Source: Sphingomonas sp. IC-11 (GTDB lineage Bacteria > Pseudomonadota > Alphaproteobacteria > Sphingomonadales > Sphingomonadaceae). Taken from it: a DNA stretch of 64,000 bases. The position numbers and the translations under genes were made by a program. The DNA is taken from positions 124,001-188,000 of the forward strand of contig NZ_JAJNDU010000001.1 of NCBI RefSeq assembly GCF_021043365.1, given 5' to 3'. This document shows, in pieces, positions 26,193 to 34,419 of the stretch. Every line of letters starts with the position of its first letter. Position 1 is the stretch's first letter. The notes beneath the pieces were generated by a model. The model ran no database searches, was not told where the DNA came from, and saw only the letters and a list, made by a program, of their open reading frames with translations.

Positions 26193-26939
26193 ATGGCTAA
26201 CTGGTCCGACCCCCGTCCGACGGCGAATGCCTTCGGCGCGAGCGTACCGGGCACGCGCGGCACGACATATGATGCGGGTCTCCGCAAATACATGTTGTCG
26301 GTGTACAATTACATGGCATCCGGCGTGCTGCTCACCGGCATCGTCGCGCTGCTGTTCGCCAGTGGCGGGCGTGAAAGCCTCGCGGCGCAGATCTTCCTTG
26401 CGCCCGGTATTCTGAAATACATCGTGATGTTCTCGCCGCTGGCGTTCGTGATGGTGCTGAGCTTCGGCATCAACCGCCTTTCGACCGGTGCGGCTCAGGC
26501 GATCTTCTGGGCCTTTGCTGGCATCATGGGCGTGTCGATGTCGACGATCTTCCTCGTCTACACCGGCACTTCGATCGCCACGACGTTTTTCGCCACCTCG
26601 GTCGCGTTCCTGTCGCTGAGCCTGTATGGCTATACGACGAAGCGTAACCTCTCGGGTTTCGGCACGTTCCTGATCATGGGCGTCGTGGGCCTGATCGTGG
26701 CGTCGCTGCTGAACCTGTGGCTGCAGAGCCCGGCCCTGCAGATGGGCATCAGCGCGATCGGCGTGCTGCTGTTCGCTGGCCTGACTGCCTATGACACGCA
26801 GCGCATCAAGGAAATGTACGCCTACGTCGCCGGCACGGACATGATGGGCAAGGCAGTGATCATGGGCGCGCTGTCGCTCTACCTGGACTTCATCAACATG
26901 TTCCAGTTCCTGCTCTCGTTCCTCGGCAACCGCGAATAA
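26193..26939 (+). CDS. BAX inhibitor-1/YccA family membrane protein
   Basis: A 248-residue protein with seven hydrophobic segments. The UPF0005 signature is near the C-terminus, with LTAYDTQRIKEMYAYVAGTD and LYLDFINMFQFLLSFLGNRE. The Asp pair characteristic of the pH-sensing channel is present. Members modulate membrane-protein quality control (YccA interacts with FtsH and HflKC in E. coli). The N-terminal 25 residues are soluble. ATG 26193 is preceded by an AGGAGCAAACTGACA site. A strong terminator follows. Confidence 0.92.
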   Translation: MANWSDPRPTANAFGASVPGTRGTTYDAGLRKYMLSVYNYMASGVLLTGIVALLFASGGRESLAAQIFLAPGILKYIVMFSPLAFVMVLSFGINRLSTGAAQAIFWAFAGIMGVSMSTIFLVYTGTSIATTFFATSVAFLSLSLYGYTTKRNLSGFGTFLIMGVVGLIVASLLNLWLQSPALQMGISAIGVLLFAGLTAYDTQRIKEMYAYVAGTDMMGKAVIMGALSLYLDFINMFQFLLSFLGNRE

Positions 26940-26962
26940 GCGGCAGCGAGGCTGAGACACGG

Positions 26963-26994
26963 GGCTCGGCGGGGAAACCCGCCGGGCCTTTTTA
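26963..26994 (+). terminator. Rho-independent terminator of the BAX-inhibitor gene
   Basis: An 11-bp stem with one G-U pair (26963-26973 with 26978-26988) and a GAAA loop is followed by TTTTTATTT. It sits 24 bases after the stop codon and is a textbook intrinsic terminator. Confidence 0.92.
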
Positions 26995-27124
26995 TTTGGC
27001 TCCAACGCCGATGAGCGCAGGAGCATCGGCGCTGAGTGAAATCATCCACGGGCAAGAAAGAATCTCGGCTCCGCCGGAAACACCTTAATGATCTCGCCGT
27101 ACGATGCCGGCGCAGGAGCAAGCG

Positions 27125-27913
27125 ATGCGCCTCTCGATCGATGTCCATCTCGACTATGCATTCCCGGAGCCTGCGGACGTTCTGCTGCAGATCGAGACGG
27201 CGGCGATGCCGGATCAGCGGATCGAGGCCGAATCGCTGGTCATCCATTCCGACAATCCCATTCGTGCGGTGGCCGGCGAGGAAGGCATCGGCCAGCGCTG
27301 CTGGGCACGTGCGGAGCAGCGGCTGGTTGCTGATTATCGGGCGATAGTGAGCGTCGAACGGCCGGCCGTTGATCTCGGATCGCTTCCCGCCACGCCGGTG
27401 CGCTTCCTGCCGCCGGAAACGATCCGCTACCTTCTGCCCAGCCGATACTGCGAATCTGACCGGTTCGAACATTTCGTGCGACGGCAGTTTGCCGGTCTTT
27501 CCGGCGGTATGCTGGCTGCGGCGCTCGTAGACTGGGTGCAGGGAGCGCTGGAATATAGCTCAGCCGCCACCGAGTCTCGCGGCAGCGCGCTCACCACCTT
27601 TGCCGAGCGGCGCGGCGTGTGTCGTGACTACGCGCACCTACTCGTCGCCCTGGCGCGATCGGCGGAGATCCCCGCGCGCTGCGTCGCCGTCTATGCCCCC
27701 GGGGTTGATCCTCCCGACTTCCATGCAGTCGCGGAATTGTGGCTGGGCGGCGCGTGGCGGCTTGTTGACGCTACTGGCATGGCGAATTGCGCAGACATTG
27801 CGCGCGTGGCGGTTGGGAGAGACGCAACCGACATCGCATTCATGACCATCTTCGGCACGGCATATCTGTTCGCCCAAACGGTCAACGTGCGCAGGCTCGA
27901 AGACCAGCCCTGA
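27125..27913 (+). CDS. Transglutaminase-like family protein
   Basis: A 262-residue protein with the transglutaminase-like cysteine-protease fold. The catalytic triad is Cys in RRGVCRDYAHLLVALARS, His in DFHAVAELWLGGAW and Asp in LVDATG. An N-terminal beta-rich domain precedes it. Soluble, without a signal peptide. Members act as proteases or amidases; the substrate is unknown. The start at ATG 27125 is supported by GGAG eight bases upstream; the upstream ATG at 27104 lacks a site. The next gene's promoter begins just past the stop codon. Confidence 0.85.
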   Translation: MRLSIDVHLDYAFPEPADVLLQIETAAMPDQRIEAESLVIHSDNPIRAVAGEEGIGQRCWARAEQRLVADYRAIVSVERPAVDLGSLPATPVRFLPPETIRYLLPSRYCESDRFEHFVRRQFAGLSGGMLAAALVDWVQGALEYSSAATESRGSALTTFAERRGVCRDYAHLLVALARSAEIPARCVAVYAPGVDPPDFHAVAELWLGGAWRLVDATGMANCADIARVAVGRDATDIAFMTIFGTAYLFAQTVNVRRLEDQP

Positions 27914-27917
27914 TCAA

Positions 27918-27943
27918 GGAACAGGGTTCGTGCGTGGATCGTT
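27918..27943 (+). promoter_or_regulatory. EcfG (general stress sigma) promoter, GGAAC-N17-CGTT
   Basis: GGAAC at 27918-27922 and CGTT at 27940-27943 with exactly 17 bases between. This is the consensus of the alphaproteobacterial general stress sigma factor EcfG (NepR-PhyR-EcfG system). The start of transcription would be near 27950, giving a leader of about 20 bases to ATG 27971 with AAAGGAG in it. It is the only perfect match that I found in front of a gene in this window. Function as a promoter is inferred from the motif. Confidence 0.72.
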
Positions 27944-27970
27944 GAGGATCCGTTTCAAAGGAGAAGCGCC

Positions 27971-28189
27971 ATGCCGACCCAACAACCTCCGTCGCAGGAC
28001 GCCGGTCGCGATGAATCAATCGCCAAGCGGCTCGACAAAAACCCCGAGAGCAAGGACGCGCAGCTAGACGCCGGGCTCGACGAATCCATGGATGCGTCTG
28101 ATCCCCCGTCGAGCACTCAGCCCGGCCGTGCCGATCCCGCGCCGTCTTCCGGCTACAATGAAGAGCAGGAGCGGCAACGCGACGCATGA
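27971..28189 (+). CDS. Small acidic hydrophilic protein, predicted EcfG target
   Basis: A 72-residue, highly charged, Pro/Asp/Ser/Gln-rich protein with no hydrophobic stretch, no cysteine and little predicted structure: MPTQQPPSQDAGRDESIAKR, then LDKNPESKDAQLDAGLDESM, ending SGYNEEQERQRDA. An AAAGGAG site precedes ATG 27971, and an EcfG-type promoter lies 28 bases upstream of the ATG. Small, disordered, hydrophilic proteins are typical stress-regulon products. No family is recognised; the call as a real gene rests on promoter, ribosome site and composition together. Confidence 0.7.
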   Translation: MPTQQPPSQDAGRDESIAKRLDKNPESKDAQLDAGLDESMDASDPPSSTQPGRADPAPSSGYNEEQERQRDA

Positions 28190-28275
28190 TATGTTGCGCG
28201 AAAGACGCATCCGACGTCATTCCGTAATATTCCGCTGCCGTTCGTCGCATATGATGTTGCGGCGCGGCATGGGGC

Positions 28276-28920
28276 ATGATCGTATCTAGCGTCGGTTTGC
28301 GGCGCCGGATGTTTGATGATCATCCTGGCATCAAGATCGACTTCGACAATGCGGGCGGGGTGGTCGCAATGAGTGCCAGGATGAAGCCAGCAGAAGGCGT
28401 GATGACGCTGGCAGAGATGAAGGAATTCGCGAGTTTCACCGCGTCGACGCAGCGCTACATCAGGCGCAGCCTCGATATAGGCCTGGACCGCGACGACGCG
28501 ATGGCACGCTGGTCACGAGATGTCGTCGAGGCAGCCAGCATTCGCGCTCAGGCCCGTCACTATATGCGCCTGCCGGAAATCCGGGCGCTAATACCGGATG
28601 ATAGCGGGCTTGATGCCGTCGAGCGGTTCCTGGGGCCGCTCACCACCGTCAGCGCGTTCGATCTGGGGCAGGAGCGGATTTCCAGCTTCTCGGCTTATCG
28701 CTTCCTCTACGAACGGCTGATCGGGGCCGCTGTTCGCCCCTGGCTTCCGGGAGCGTTCTGCGCCGCAGCAGCGCTGCCGCACCTTCATCCCGAGTTGCGG
28801 CGCAAGCTGCTGCAGTCGATCAGCGAGGCGGCGGCTACGGCCTCCGGCTGGTCATCGCGCCAGCCAGCATTCTACCCTTATTGGGTCGAGAAGGTGGAGG
28901 CGGGCGCGCTGCCGCACTGA
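28276..28920 (+). CDS. Hypothetical protein
   Basis: A 214-residue soluble protein with mixed helical content and no signal peptide or membrane segment. Recognisable features are few: STQRYIRRSLDIGLDRDDAM, then aromatic-rich RISSFSAYRFLYERLIG and the tail FYPYWVEKVEAGALPH. Start choice is uncertain: ATG 28276 gives the longest frame, ATG 28312 and ATG 28369 are alternatives. A TATGAT box at 28250-28255 could be the -10 of a promoter. Function unknown; reported as coding because the frame is long and has codon use like its neighbours. Confidence 0.6.
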   Translation: MIVSSVGLRRRMFDDHPGIKIDFDNAGGVVAMSARMKPAEGVMTLAEMKEFASFTASTQRYIRRSLDIGLDRDDAMARWSRDVVEAASIRAQARHYMRLPEIRALIPDDSGLDAVERFLGPLTTVSAFDLGQERISSFSAYRFLYERLIGAAVRPWLPGAFCAAAALPHLHPELRRKLLQSISEAAATASGWSSRQPAFYPYWVEKVEAGALPH

Positions 28921-28963
28921 ACGGGTTGTGCTGCGTCGGCCGGTCGGGACCGCGACCGTGGTA

Positions 28964-29716
28964 TCATCGGCACGAGCGCCATCCCATGGTGCCCCGGTCC
29001 GCTTGATCGAAATGCAGATGGTCGCGATGGGCGGCGTTGTAATCGGGTGAAAGGACGGTTGCGAACACGCGGCATGCTCCATCGCGCACATCACGAAGAA
29101 ACGCTGCTTCTGGTCCCTTTTTCGGCCAATCGCCAACCAGCGTGATCCGTCGTCCATCCGCGAGCCTGAACCCCGATATGTCGACGGCATCGGCGGTGGC
29201 ATGTTGGCTGAAATCGCCGCTGCTTCGACCATAAAGGCGTCGGCAATTGTAACTGCCGAGATGCTCGATCGCGGTGACCCGCATGCGGAAGTGGCGCTCC
29301 GCGGCTGGCTGTACCACCTCCCATTGCCACAGCGCCAATGCTGCGGCGACAGGGCAGGCGAGGCCAAGCCGCCCTGGAGTGAAGGGAGTAATGCGCGGAT
29401 CGTCCGCCGCGAAGCGCACACCATCCGCATAGCCGCATCGCGCGCCCTCCCTGACTTCAGCGAGCGCGGTGTATTCGATGCCTGCCCGGTCCAGCAGCGC
29501 TCGGCAGCGTGGAAAATCATTGCCCAGCGGAACCAGCTTACGACCTGTGAACATGCCGATTGGCTGCGCGAGGTCGAGCGGCGCCCATGGCGTATCCTCG
29601 GGATGTTGCCTGAGCCAGCCATAAGCGAGCAGCCCAAGCAACCCGCTCACTGCTAGTATCACCAGCCAGCGCAGGATGCGGCGCACGCGTCCGCGCGCGC
29701 GTTTCCGGCGCGGCAT
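28964..29716 (-). CDS. Extensin-like C-terminal family protein
   Basis: A 250-residue protein with a basic N-terminus and one membrane anchor (WLVILAVSGLLGLLAYGWL). The body carries the extensin_C pattern, including ACPVAAALALWQWEVVQP, HLGSYNCRRLYGRSSGDFSQ and DAVDISGFRLADGR, and ends with DYNAAHRDHLHFD. The conserved His and Cys residues suggest a metal-dependent hydrolase-like fold (related to D-Ala-D-Ala carboxypeptidase-like His/Asp clusters); activity unproven. It begins where the Nudix gene stops (TGATG, one base shared), so translation is coupled. Confidence 0.8.
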   Translation of the reverse strand: MPRRKRARGRVRRILRWLVILAVSGLLGLLAYGWLRQHPEDTPWAPLDLAQPIGMFTGRKLVPLGNDFPRCRALLDRAGIEYTALAEVREGARCGYADGVRFAADDPRITPFTPGRLGLACPVAAALALWQWEVVQPAAERHFRMRVTAIEHLGSYNCRRLYGRSSGDFSQHATADAVDISGFRLADGRRITLVGDWPKKGPEAAFLRDVRDGACRVFATVLSPDYNAAHRDHLHFDQADRGTMGWRSCR

Positions 29717-30474
29717 CAGCCCCGCATGGCGCTCGCGATCACTTCCGACGTGACCGGGTAGCCGCAATCGTCGGGGATGCAGAGATGCTCTTCACCATTC
29801 CGGGTTTCCGACCATGGCGTAACGGTGCGGATTGGCGTCTCGTGCGCATGGGCCGCCGCCTCGGCAAAGCTGTTGAACTGCGCGAGACGTTCCAGATTGC
29901 GCCGGGTGGGGAAAATCACTTCAAGCTTCCCGGCATCGGCGTCTGCCAGAACCTGTTGTGCCGTTGCCCAGACAAGGCGGACATTTTCCGTGCGGTCGAC
30001 CGTGGCGTGCGGCGCGTTGCGGGGCAGTTCGGCAAGATAGAACCGGGTGTCGAAGATTCGCATGTTGCGATGCGCCGGGCGCCAGCGCGCCCAGGGCACA
30101 AGCTGCTCCAGATCAAGCGTCGCCTCCGCCTCCGCCAGCGCTTCGGCCAGGGTCGCTCCCCCGTGCAGGGCAACCCGCATCTGCGCCAATCGCTCGGCCG
30201 CGGGCAGCGAGGAAAGGCCGATTGGCAGACCGGCCTCCTCGATCGTTTCACGCACCGCCGCGATCCGGGCGGCCATTTCGTCACCGCCACCGTTCAGCTC
30301 TGCCAGCACATGGTCGCCCGGATCGATCCGGCCACCCGGGAACACCATTGCGCCGCCCGCGAAAACCATCGCCTTCGCCCGCTCCACCATCAACAATTCG
30401 GGTGGGCCGTTCGCAGCTTCGCGGAAGATGATCAGGGTGGCAGCGGGAATCGCTTCGGGCAGATCGTCACTCAT
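29716..30474 (-). CDS. NUDIX hydrolase
   Basis: A 252-residue protein. The Nudix box is present though split: MVFPGGRIDPGDH, followed after an insertion by AARIAAVRETIEEAGLPIG (REX2EE...G). The insert between the G-loop and the RETIEEAG helix is longer than in the simplest Nudix enzymes, as in CoA- and NADH-pyrophosphatase-like branches. It hydrolyses a nucleoside diphosphate linked to another moiety; substrate unknown. It is the first gene of a two-gene operon with the extensin-like gene. Confidence 0.85.
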   Translation of the reverse strand: MSDDLPEAIPAATLIIFREAANGPPELLMVERAKAMVFAGGAMVFPGGRIDPGDHVLAELNGGGDEMAARIAAVRETIEEAGLPIGLSSLPAAERLAQMRVALHGGATLAEALAEAEATLDLEQLVPWARWRPAHRNMRIFDTRFYLAELPRNAPHATVDRTENVRLVWATAQQVLADADAGKLEVIFPTRRNLERLAQFNSFAEAAAHAHETPIRTVTPWSETRNGEEHLCIPDDCGYPVTSEVIASAMRG

Positions 30475-30569
30475 ACGACCGACTTAACGACCCGCGCGCA
30501 GGAAAGTCACGCCGCGGCGCAGCAAAGTTCGTCAGGAAAGAGGGTGAATGCGATCAACAGACCGGCGGG

Positions 30570-30645
30570 TGGTGGAGCCGAGGGGAATCGAACCCCTGAC
30601 CTCTGCAGTGCGATTGCAGCGCTCTCCCATCTGAGCTACGGCCCC
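30570..30645 (-). tRNA. tRNA-Ala (anticodon CGC)
   Basis: Read leftwards, GGGGCCGTAGCTCAGATGGG opens a complete cloverleaf. The anticodon loop is AUCGCAC with CGC at its centre, flanked by the stem CTGCA / TGCAG. The T-arm is AGGGG-TTCGATT-CCCCT. The acceptor stem contains G3-U70, the alanine identity pair. The 3' CCA is encoded at 30572-30570. It reads GCG codons. Confidence 0.96.
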
Positions 30646-30876
30646 GCCCGGAACCCGGCGAAGCCGGGAGCGTCGCCCTTAGCTTGGCCCGCGCGCTCAT
30701 GCAACGCCTTCTGTTTCATCGCCGGCACGATCATCGGAATGGCTTGGCCGCTCGCCCGATGCAGCTGGCCGAAACCGCCCGCCAGCAGCGGAACATTCGC
30801 CTTCGTCATAACTTGAATCAGCACCGTGACCGGGCGTCACAGTCCGGCGCTGTCCGCAGACGTAAGGAGTTTGGAC

Positions 30877-32124
30877 ATGGGCTACGATCGTTACTCCCGT
30901 GGCGATTACAACGGGCGCCGCGACCCGCAGGACTTCGGCCGCGACTTCGGCTCGGGGCGCGACTACAGCTATTCCAGTGCACGCGAATATAGCGCCGCCG
31001 GCGCCTTCGATCGCGGCCGCAATCGCGGCCATGACGACGATGATGATCGCGATTACACGCGCAATTTCGTTCCTTATGGCGAGCGTGGCGACAACGACCG
31101 GAACTACGGATCAGGTGAGGGCTATGGCCGGCGCGGCGGTGGTCGCGGCTGGAGCGATCGCGACAACGATACGCGTGACTGGGGCGAGCGCAGCGGCAGC
31201 GGCTTCGGTTATGGCCAGTCGTCGGGCGATCGCTACGGCCGGGCGCGCTATGACTCGGATGACCATCGCAGTGGCTACGGCAGCAGCAGCGGCGGCGGCT
31301 ATGGTGGTGGCGGCTATGGCGCGGGGCGCCGGTTCGACAACGGCGATCGCTTCCGCGGCCAGGAATATGGCGGCCAGCGTCAGCGCATGAGTGGTGATCG
31401 CATGGGCGGTGATCGCATGGGTGGTGGCAATCGCCAGCGTGGCGGTGGCTATCGCGGCGTGCCGCAGGGCTATGATTATGACGATCGCGGCTTCTTTGCG
31501 CGCGCTGGGGATGAAGTCCGTTCCTGGTTCGGCGACGAGGAGGCGGAGCGCCGTCGTGAGGCGGACATGCGCTATGACGAGCGCGGCTACAGCGATCAGG
31601 ACTCCTATGATCGCGACTCCGATTATGGCTCCTGGCGCCGGACGCAGATCGCAGCGCTCGACCGCGACTATGACGAGTATCGGCGTGAGAACCGCAGCAA
31701 GTTCGAGAACGAGTTTTCAAGCTGGCGCACCACTCGCCAGACGCAGCGGGAATCGCTCAACAAGGTGACGGAGCATATGGATGTGGTCGGCTCCGACGGC
31801 ACGCATGTCGGCACCGTCGACAAGGTTCGCGGTGACCGGATCCTGCTGACGAAGAATGATCCGGAGGCTGAGGGCCATCATCATTCGATCCCGTCGAGCT
31901 GGATCGCCAGTGTCGATACGAACGTGACGCTGTCGAAGACGGCCGACGAAGCGAAGAAGCACTGGCGCGATGAGGAGAATAACTCCGCATTGTTCGGCTA
32001 CGGGGATCAGACGCGGAGCCGTGGTGGTCAACAGGGCGGGATTCAGAGCGGTAATCAGTCGGGCGGTCAGGATGACAATCAACGCCGCACGAACCTCGAT
32101 CGCAGCTTCTCCGGCACTTATTGA
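30877..32124 (+). CDS. DUF2171 protein with a Gly/Arg/Asp/Tyr-rich disordered N-terminus
   Basis: A 415-residue protein. Residues 1-215 are low complexity, dominated by G, R, D, Y and S (for example SSSGGGYGGGGYGAGRRFDN), with the tandem repeat SGDRMGGDRMGGGN near residue 170. Residues 215-300 are charged and helical (AERRREADMRYDERGYSDQD). From residue 301 a DUF2171-type domain follows (MDVVGSDGTHVGTVDKVRGD ... SIPSSWIASVDTNVTLSKTA). No signal peptide. TAAGGAG precedes ATG 30877. DUF2171 proteins are stress-related and PRC-barrel-like; the N-terminal tail is reminiscent of RNA-binding RGG/YG domains, which is inference. Confidence 0.75.
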   Translation: MGYDRYSRGDYNGRRDPQDFGRDFGSGRDYSYSSAREYSAAGAFDRGRNRGHDDDDDRDYTRNFVPYGERGDNDRNYGSGEGYGRRGGGRGWSDRDNDTRDWGERSGSGFGYGQSSGDRYGRARYDSDDHRSGYGSSSGGGYGGGGYGAGRRFDNGDRFRGQEYGGQRQRMSGDRMGGDRMGGGNRQRGGGYRGVPQGYDYDDRGFFARAGDEVRSWFGDEEAERRREADMRYDERGYSDQDSYDRDSDYGSWRRTQIAALDRDYDEYRRENRSKFENEFSSWRTTRQTQRESLNKVTEHMDVVGSDGTHVGTVDKVRGDRILLTKNDPEAEGHHHSIPSSWIASVDTNVTLSKTADEAKKHWRDEENNSALFGYGDQTRSRGGQQGGIQSGNQSGGQDDNQRRTNLDRSFSGTY

Positions 32125-32174
32125 TCGAGACTAGCCAACCGCCAGCCGTTTCCCTCTGCGGCCAGGCGAGCGGG

Positions 32175-32208
32175 GAGCCCGGGTATGATGCCCGGGCTCT
32201 TTGCTTTG
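32175..32208 (+). terminator. Rho-independent terminator after the DUF2171 gene
   Basis: A 9-bp stem GAGCCCGGG / CCCGGGCTC (32175-32183 and 32191-32199) with a 7-base loop is followed by TTTGCTTTG. It begins 51 bases after the stop codon. Confidence 0.75.
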
Positions 32209-32256
32209 TGCCCGGCGCTCGGGCATGAATGCGCCAACCGGACAATATGGGAGAGA

Positions 32257-33246
32257 ATGATGCCGCGTGCCTGGACTCTGCACTCGCGCCCCAAGGGGAT
32301 GCCCACATCCAGCGATTTCGCGCTGATTGACCAGCCTTCCGCGCCGTTGGGCGACAATGAAGTCCGTGTCGCCAATCGCTGGCTCTCTGTCGATCCGTAC
32401 ATGCGCGGGCGGATGAACGACGTGAAGAGCTACGTTCCGCCGTTTGCCCTTGGTGAGCCGATGCAGGGTGGAGCGATTGGCGAAGTGGTGGAAAGCCGCG
32501 CCGAAGGCATCAAGGTAGGCACCAAGGTGCAGCATATGCTTGGCTGGCGCGAGGAGGCGGTGCTGCCCGCCCAGCATGTGCAGCCGCTGCCGCCGATCGA
32601 CGTGCCAGAAGAAGCGTTCCTTGGTCAGTTCGGCATGCCGGGAATGACCGCCTATTTCGGGCTGCTTGATGTGGCGCAGGCGAAGGCAGGCGATATCGTG
32701 TTCGTCTCCGCCGCGGCCGGGGCGGTCGGCTCTACCGTCGTTCAGATCGCCAAAGCGAAGGGCATGACGGTGATCGGGTCGGCCGGCGGGGCGGCGAAGT
32801 GCGACTGGGTGAAGTCGCTCGGCGCCGACGAAGTCATCGATTACAAGTCGGATGATGTGGTGCAGGCACTTGCCAGGGCGGCACCGGAGGGAATCGACGT
32901 CTATTTCGACAACGTCGGCGGCGATCATCTCGACGCGGCGCTGCTCGCATCGCGCATGAACGCGCGCTTTGCGATCTGCGGCATGATCGACATCTACAAT
33001 GAGGGCCAGCCCCAATCGCTTAAATATCTGGCGAAGGTCATCGGCGCTCGTGTGACGATCAAGGGCTTTCTGGTCGGAGACCATCTGGCCCGTGCCGCTG
33101 ACTTCTACACGGATATGGGCCGCTGGCTCAATGACGGGAGCATCACCCGCGAAGAGACGGTGTTCGAGGGTCTGGAGTCGACACCCGACGCATTCCTCGG
33201 TCTTTTCACCGGCGCGAACAAGGGCAAGATGCTCGTTCGCATTTGA
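32257..33246 (+). CDS. NADP-dependent medium-chain oxidoreductase (MDR, leukotriene-B4-dehydrogenase-like)
   Basis: A 329-residue cytoplasmic enzyme. The N-terminal GroES-like domain contains VDPYMRGRMNDVKSYVPPF, and the Rossmann motif is SAAAGAVGSTVVQIAKAKGM. GMTAYFGLLDVAQAK and DVYFDNVGGDHLDAALL are typical of the LTB4 12-hydroxydehydrogenase/prostaglandin reductase branch, which reduces alpha,beta-unsaturated carbonyls with NADPH. The true substrate is unknown. Zinc-binding residues are absent, as expected for this branch. Either ATG 32257 or ATG 32260 may be the start. Confidence 0.92.
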   Translation: MMPRAWTLHSRPKGMPTSSDFALIDQPSAPLGDNEVRVANRWLSVDPYMRGRMNDVKSYVPPFALGEPMQGGAIGEVVESRAEGIKVGTKVQHMLGWREEAVLPAQHVQPLPPIDVPEEAFLGQFGMPGMTAYFGLLDVAQAKAGDIVFVSAAAGAVGSTVVQIAKAKGMTVIGSAGGAAKCDWVKSLGADEVIDYKSDDVVQALARAAPEGIDVYFDNVGGDHLDAALLASRMNARFAICGMIDIYNEGQPQSLKYLAKVIGARVTIKGFLVGDHLARAADFYTDMGRWLNDGSITREETVFEGLESTPDAFLGLFTGANKGKMLVRI

Positions 33247-33338
33247 TGCTGGCGACGGCGCTGCGGTTTCGGCCGCGGCGCCCGTTTGCCGCTCCGCTGA
33301 TATCGATCTCGCCCGACATCAGCGCTGCGTGATGGCGG

Positions 33339-34253
33339 TCAGATCGCGCCGCTGAACGTATCGCACACGGCCGGATCGCCGCTTTCCAGTCCGCGCCGCA
33401 GCCATGCCTGTCGCTGAGCCGACGTGCCATGCGTGAAGCTCTCCGGCACGACACGGCCCTGCGCCTCGCGCTGCAGCGTATCGTCACCGATCGCGGCTGC
33501 CGCAGTCATGCCCTCTTCGATGTCGCCCGGCTCCAATCGGTTGCGGTTCTGCGCCGCCCAGACGCCCGCATAGCAATCGGCCTGAAGCTCCAGCCTGACC
33601 GACAATGCGTTGCCTTCCGCCCTGCTGGCGCTTGCCTGCGCACGCCGGACCTGTTCCGACGCGCCGGTCAAAGTCTGGATGTGGTGGCCAAATTCATGTG
33701 CCACGACATAATATTGGGCGAAGTCGCCAGCTGCGCGGAAGCGTTGCTCCAGTTCCTGGAAGAAACTGGTGTCGATGTAGACGCCCTGGTCCGATGGGCA
33801 GTAGAACGGCCCCATTGCCGAGGATGCCGCGCCGCAGCCTGACATGCCCTGGCCACCGTAAAAGACAAGTTTGGGCGCCTGGAAACGCTGTCCTGACTGG
33901 GCGAACAGCCGCTCCCAGGTGTTTTCCGCCGAAGAAAAGGCGTTGCAGGTCGATCGGGTGGCTGCGTCCACGGAGCAGGCGGCCGCTGCGCCGGATCCGC
34001 CCGCGCTTCCCGCGCCGCTGCGGCTGACCTGCGTCGGCGGCGCGCTGCCGCCACCAGTAAGCAGGCCGCCGATGTTCCCGAGACCACCGAACACGGCGAA
34101 GATCAGAAGCACCACCACGATGCCCCCGCAACCGAAGCGACTCCCGATCAGCGGCAGCAGGCCCAGCAGCAGGCCACCACCACCGCCACCGCCGAAGCTT
34201 TGCCCGCGTTGATCCTCGACGTTGATGTCGTTGTCGAAATCGTCGAGCCGCAT
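33339..34253 (-). CDS. Neutral zinc metallopeptidase (YpfJ family)
   Basis: A 304-residue protein. After a Gly-rich linker (QSFGGGGGGG) comes one membrane segment and GSAPPTQVSR, then the peptidase domain. The zinc site is VVAHEFGHHIQTLTG (HExxH), and a conserved GCGAASSAMGPFYCPSDQG lies upstream. The domain is the YpfJ/PF04228 family found in inner-membrane-anchored periplasmic proteins. Its biological substrate is not known. It stands alone between the MDR gene and the hydroxybutyrate dehydrogenase gene. Confidence 0.9.
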   Translation of the reverse strand: MRLDDFDNDINVEDQRGQSFGGGGGGGLLLGLLPLIGSRFGCGGIVVVLLIFAVFGGLGNIGGLLTGGGSAPPTQVSRSGAGSAGGSGAAAACSVDAATRSTCNAFSSAENTWERLFAQSGQRFQAPKLVFYGGQGMSGCGAASSAMGPFYCPSDQGVYIDTSFFQELEQRFRAAGDFAQYYVVAHEFGHHIQTLTGASEQVRRAQASASRAEGNALSVRLELQADCYAGVWAAQNRNRLEPGDIEEGMTAAAAIGDDTLQREAQGRVVPESFTHGTSAQRQAWLRRGLESGDPAVCDTFSGAI

Positions 34254-34419
34254 TGCGGTGTTCCTTCGTTACCGGTGCGGCATGAATGCGCGAGGAGGAG
34301 GGGCGGTTGCAACTGGTGCGGGTTGATCATCCGGGTTCGATCGGCGCATCATCCGATCGCGATTGAACGGAGCCAGGGCAAAGGCCGAACATGCCCGGCC
34401 GCGCGGTGGGAGACGCACC

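Noticed and set aside
30651..30676. GGAAC followed after 16 bases by CGTC, a near EcfG match
   Set aside because: The -10 part is off consensus, it falls on a hairpin next to the tRNA and is about 200 bases from the next start codon.
30900..31500. Repeat-rich stretch that could be mistaken for a CRISPR array
   Set aside because: The repeats are short, imperfect, in frame and encode Gly/Arg/Tyr-rich protein; there are no equal-length spacers and no cas genes.
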